8,901 nt of DNA. Origin: an uncultured Faecalibacterium sp. (lineage in GTDB: Bacteria > Bacillota > Clostridia > Oscillospirales > Ruminococcaceae). Shown here piece after piece: positions 6,563-8,901 of the stretch (position 1 is its first letter; every line of letters begins with the position of its first letter). The stretch covers positions 1 to 8,901 of the forward strand of contig CAKTGS010000082.1 of NCBI GenBank assembly GCA_934561485.1, read 5' to 3'. Made by a program: the position numbers and the translations under genes. The notes beneath the pieces are model-generated. The model ran no database searches, was not told where the DNA came from, and was given only the letters and a program-made list of their open reading frames with translations.

Positions 6563-6586
6563 ATCGCAAGCATGGTTCACCGTCAA
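6558..6586 (-). promoter_or_regulatory. Probable promoter of the CAP gene
   Basis: On the minus strand TTGACG (-35, 6581-6586, five of six) is followed after 17 nt by TACTCT (6558-6563), a weak -10. GATACT at a shorter spacing is an alternative. The sequence upstream (about 6587-6635) is very A/T-rich with A- and T-runs that may act as an UP element. The weak -10 and overlapping palindrome suggest a regulated rather than constitutive promoter. The leader would be about 115 nt. Confidence 0.5.
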
Positions 6587-6658
6587 GAGCTTTTCATAAA
6601 TTTTTCAAAGAAAAAATGAAAAAATGCAAATTTTCAGCCCGCAAAAGTGCAACTGCAC

Positions 6659-6740
6659 CGCAACAAGTGCGTACCATGTTGTTGCGATTATGTTGCGTTT
6701 CTTGCCATCCAGCTAAAAACGCAACAGATTTTTTGTTGCG
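6659..6740. repeat. Cluster of five CGCAACA heptamers in both orientations
   Basis: CGCAACA occurs at 6659-6665 and 6720-6726, and its complement TGTTGCG at 6680-6686, 6691-6697 and 6734-6740. Two of the five belong to the 14-bp hairpin at 6713-6747. The related 10-mer AAGTGCAACT occurs at 6537-6546 and 6645-6654. The cluster lies about 75-180 bp upstream of the CAP promoter and outside any gene. It may be a protein-binding array or a remnant of structured RNA. Confidence 0.5.
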
Positions 6741-6747
6741 TTTTTAG
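6713..6747. terminator. 14-bp perfect hairpin between the etfA and CAP units, terminator-like in both directions
   Basis: Arms CTAAAAACGCAACA (6713-6726) and TGTTGCGTTTTTAG (6734-6747) pair without mismatch around a 7-nt loop. Each strand ends the stem in a T-run, so it could stop transcription in either direction. On the minus strand it would back up the etfA terminator; on the plus strand it would end a transcript for which no gene is visible. Confidence 0.5.
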
Positions 6748-6795
6748 TTATTCCAATCTTCTCCGCCGTTTCGAGGCTGCATGCTTTTGAATGTT

Positions 6796-6813
6796 TATGC
6801 ATTCCAATGCATA
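6796..6813. repeat. 18-bp palindrome downstream of the etfA terminator
   Basis: TATGCATT-CC-AATGCATA has 8-bp perfect arms and a 2-bp centre. It lies 18 bp past the etfA terminator T-tract. It is not adjacent to a recognised promoter and is too tight to form a good RNA hairpin, so a DNA-binding dyad is the likelier reading if it is functional. Confidence 0.4.
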
Positions 6814-6830
6814 TTCAGGAAAAGAGCAGC

Positions 6831-6863
6831 AAAAAAGAGGGCGGCTCCAAAGAGCCGCCCTCT
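6831..6863 (-). terminator. Strong intrinsic terminator of the bcd-etfBA operon
   Basis: Perfect 12-bp arms AGAGGGCGGCTC / GAGCCGCCCTCT flank a 4-nt loop. On the minus strand the stem is followed by an uninterrupted T6 (plus-strand A-run 6831-6836). It lies 39 nt after the etfA stop codon. Confidence 0.95.
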
Positions 6864-6902
6864 CAATCAGGCTTGCTATTCTGTTTTACGCGGGTTACTG
6901 GA

Positions 6903-7997
6903 TCACTGAGCAGCCTTGGCTGCCTCGATCTGCTTGATCAGCTCGGGCACAACCTTGAACAGGTCGCCCACAATGCCGTAGTCAGCCACACCAAAGATGG
7001 GTGCGCTCTCGTTCTTGTTCACGGCAATGATGCACTCGGAATCCTGCATACCTGCGGTGTGCTGGATGGCACCGGAGATGCCCAGCGCCACATAGATCTT
7101 GGGGTGCACGGTCTTGCCGGTCTGACCAACCTGATGGTCGGCAGACATCCAGCCTGCATCGGTCACCGCACGGGAAGCGCCAACCACGCCGCCGCCCAGA
7201 GCGGCAGCCAGCTGCTCGGCCAGCTCGATGCCCTTGTTGACATCCTTGCTGATGCCGCGGCCCACGGAAACGATCACGTCTGCGCCGATCAGGTCAACCA
7301 GTTTCTCGGCTGCCTTTTCCACGCTCAGGACCTCAGTCTTGATGTCATCCGCAGTCAGAGCGAATGCGGGCTTCACGATCTGGCAGGCATCAGCCTTGGC
7401 CTGATCGAAGGGAGCCTTCTTCATAACGCCGGGACGCACGGTGGACATCTGGGGACGGAAGCGGGGGCAGATAATGGTAGCCATCAGATGGCCGCCGAAA
7501 GCCGGACGGGTCATCTTCAGGTTGCGATCCTCATAATCGAACTTCTGCTTGGACAGGTCGATGGTAGAGCTTTCCTTCAGGAACTCAACATACTTTGCAG
7601 TGTCGATGTCCAGGTGGGTAGCATCAGCGGTCAGGCCGGTGTGCAGGCGGGCTGCGCAGCGGGGGCCGAGGTCGCGGCCGATGTTGGTAGCACCGATCAG
7701 CAGCACTTCAGGCTTGTACTCGTTGACCATGTCGCACACGACCTTGGCGTATGCATCGGTGGTATAGTCCTTCAGCAGGGGGCTGTCGCAGACCATGACC
7801 TTATCGGCACCATAGCCGCCCAGCTCCTTGGCAATGCCTTCCACGTTGTCGCCCAGCAGCAGACCGGTGACCTCGCAGCCCAGCTCGTCAGCCAGCTTGC
7901 GGGCCTCGCTCACCAGCTCGAAATCAGTGGACATCAGTGCGCCCTGGCGCTGCTCGCAAAAGACCCATACGCCCTTGTATTCGTTAAAATCAGCCAT
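6903..7997 (-). CDS. etfA: Electron transfer flavoprotein subunit alpha
   Basis: This 364-residue subunit carries the FAD of the EtfAB heterodimer. The N-terminal half (about 8-200) is the alpha/beta domain shared with EtfB, including VLLIGATNIGRDLGPRCAAR (98-117). The C-terminal FAD domain (about 225-345) shows SVGRGI (244-249), GASRAVTDAGW (273-283) and the alpha-subunit signature with VGQTGKTVHPKIYVALGISG (290-309) followed by AIQHTAGM. With Bcd, such Etfs in anaerobes use NADH to reduce crotonyl-CoA and ferredoxin together (flavin-based bifurcation; known for the family, inferred here from context). The start at 7997 has AAAGGAGC (8009-8016) 11 nt upstream. It is last in the bcd-etfB-etfA operon, 21 nt after etfB and before a strong terminator. 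No odd features; length is within the family range. Confidence 0.97.
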   Translation of the reverse strand: MADFNEYKGVWVFCEQRQGALMSTDFELVSEARKLADELGCEVTGLLLGDNVEGIAKELGGYGADKVMVCDSPLLKDYTTDAYAKVVCDMVNEYKPEVLLIGATNIGRDLGPRCAARLHTGLTADATHLDIDTAKYVEFLKESSTIDLSKQKFDYEDRNLKMTRPAFGGHLMATIICPRFRPQMSTVRPGVMKKAPFDQAKADACQIVKPAFALTADDIKTEVLSVEKAAEKLVDLIGADVIVSVGRGISKDVNKGIELAEQLAAALGGGVVGASRAVTDAGWMSADHQVGQTGKTVHPKIYVALGISGAIQHTAGMQDSECIIAVNKNESAPIFGVADYGIVGDLFKVVPELIKQIEAAKAAQ

Positions 7998-8018
7998 TGT
8001 AATCCTATGCTCCTTTCA

Positions 8019-8813
8019 TCAGATCAGGTGCTTCTTGGCCAGGATACCAGCCAGCTGAGCGGTCACATCATCGCCCTTGAGCATGGTGCCTGCGCCCTTC
8101 TGCGGAGGAGTGAAGGACTTAAAGACATTCGTCGGAGAACCCTTCAGACCAATGGTATCGACCTCGATCAGCGGATCGTCCTTCAGTGCGTTGTAATCGA
8201 ACACTTCCATCGGCTTGTCGTAGCAGGTGAAGATGCCGTTCACGCTCATGTAACGGGGCTGGTTCAGCTCCTTGATGCAGGTCAGCAGGCAGGGGGTCTG
8301 CACCTTGACCATCATGTAGCCGTCTTCCAGCATACGCTTCACGGTCAGGGTATTGCCGTCCTTCTGGATGTCAGCAACGTAGGTGACCTGCGGCAGATGC
8401 AGCTTCTCAGCGATCTGCGGGCCGACCTGTGCGGTATCACCATCAATTGCCTGACGACCGCAGAACACAACGTCCTCGGGGCCAACGCCGATCTTATTCA
8501 CAGCAGCGGCCAGGATCTGGCTGGTTGCAAAGGTATCGGAACCGCCGAACTCACGGCCGGAAACCAGCACAGCCTTGTCGGCGCCGCGGGCCAGCAGCTC
8601 ACGCAGCATACCCTCTGCCGGCGGGGGACCCATGGTGACCACCACGACTTCGCAGCCGGTGGCATCCTTGAGCTTCAGAGCGGCCTCCAGAGCGTTCAGG
8701 TCATCGGGATTGGTGATGGTTGCCATGGATGCACGATCCAGGGTTCCATCGGGCTTAACGGCGACCTTGCCGGAGGTATCAGGAACCTGCTTTACACAAA
8801 CAATTGCTTTCAT
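8019..8813 (-). CDS. etfB: Electron transfer flavoprotein subunit beta
   Basis: This 264-residue partner of EtfA opens with the family start MKAIVCVKQVPDT and has NPDDLNALEAALKLKD (35-50), VVVVTMGPP (56-64) and the nucleotide-binding loop CGRQAIDGDTAQVGPQIAEK (118-137). In non-bifurcating Etfs this pocket holds AMP, and in bifurcating Etfs a second FAD. The C-terminal stretch (about 200-264) includes the LKGSPTNV segment and the arm that contacts EtfA. The start at 8813 has GGGAGG (8825-8830) 11 nt upstream. It lies 17 nt after the acyl-CoA dehydrogenase stop and 21 nt before etfA, so all three are surely cotranscribed. The dehydrogenase/Etf neighbourhood supports a role in the butyryl-CoA dehydrogenase complex rather than respiratory electron transfer (inference). 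Confidence 0.97.
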   Translation of the reverse strand: MKAIVCVKQVPDTSGKVAVKPDGTLDRASMATITNPDDLNALEAALKLKDATGCEVVVVTMGPPPAEGMLRELLARGADKAVLVSGREFGGSDTFATSQILAAAVNKIGVGPEDVVFCGRQAIDGDTAQVGPQIAEKLHLPQVTYVADIQKDGNTLTVKRMLEDGYMMVKVQTPCLLTCIKELNQPRYMSVNGIFTCYDKPMEVFDYNALKDDPLIEVDTIGLKGSPTNVFKSFTPPQKGAGTMLKGDDVTAQLAGILAKKHLI

Positions 8814-8830
8814 TGTAATTCTTGCCTCCC

Positions 8831-8901
<71 letters not shown>

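Overview
The window reads as chromosomal DNA from a GC-rich, anaerobic, butyrate-producing member of the Bacillota, most likely an Oscillospiraceae/Faecalibacterium-like gut bacterium. That assignment is an inference from three things: the product set (Bcd-EtfBA beside dgt-dnaG-rpoD and rpoB), strong AGGAGG-type ribosome sites, and GC-rich codons set between AT-rich intergenic regions. Every gene I can support lies on the minus strand, so transcription runs from high to low coordinates.

Right to left: the last codons of an acyl-CoA (butyryl-CoA) dehydrogenase (8831-8901) are followed closely by etfB and etfA (8813-6903). These form one energy-metabolism operon that ends at a textbook terminator (6831-6863). 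A 467-base intergenic stretch (6436-6902) is rich in dyads. It holds an 18-bp palindrome, a 14-bp perfect hairpin, five CGCAACA heptamers, and a probable promoter overlapped by a perfect 19-bp palindrome whose core recurs once in the leader. This stretch precedes a secreted protein with two CAP/SCP domains (5497-6435), the first of which has lost its histidines. After the CAP terminator comes a GTG-started yigZ/IMPACT gene (4753-5373) with its own extended -10 promoter.

Next comes the macromolecular-synthesis cluster dgt-like HD phosphohydrolase - dnaG - rpoD (4586-659). It is apparently transcribed from an extended -10 promoter at 4671-4679 that overlaps an imperfect palindrome. The cluster ends in a terminator whose stem starts inside the rpoD stop codon. 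A 446-base gap (213-658) carries a near-consensus sigma-70 promoter (TTGACA-17-TATACT) with phased A-tracts upstream and a leader of about 190 nt. It then leads into rpoB, of which only the first 70 codons are present.

Primase, primary sigma factor and RNA polymerase beta subunit thus sit side by side, while the butyryl-CoA dehydrogenase/Etf genes serve the terminal reductive step of butyrate formation. I see no mobile element, CRISPR array, tRNA, rRNA or defence system. The genes are ordinary; the less-explained signals are in the two long intergenic regions and in the degenerate CAP domain.
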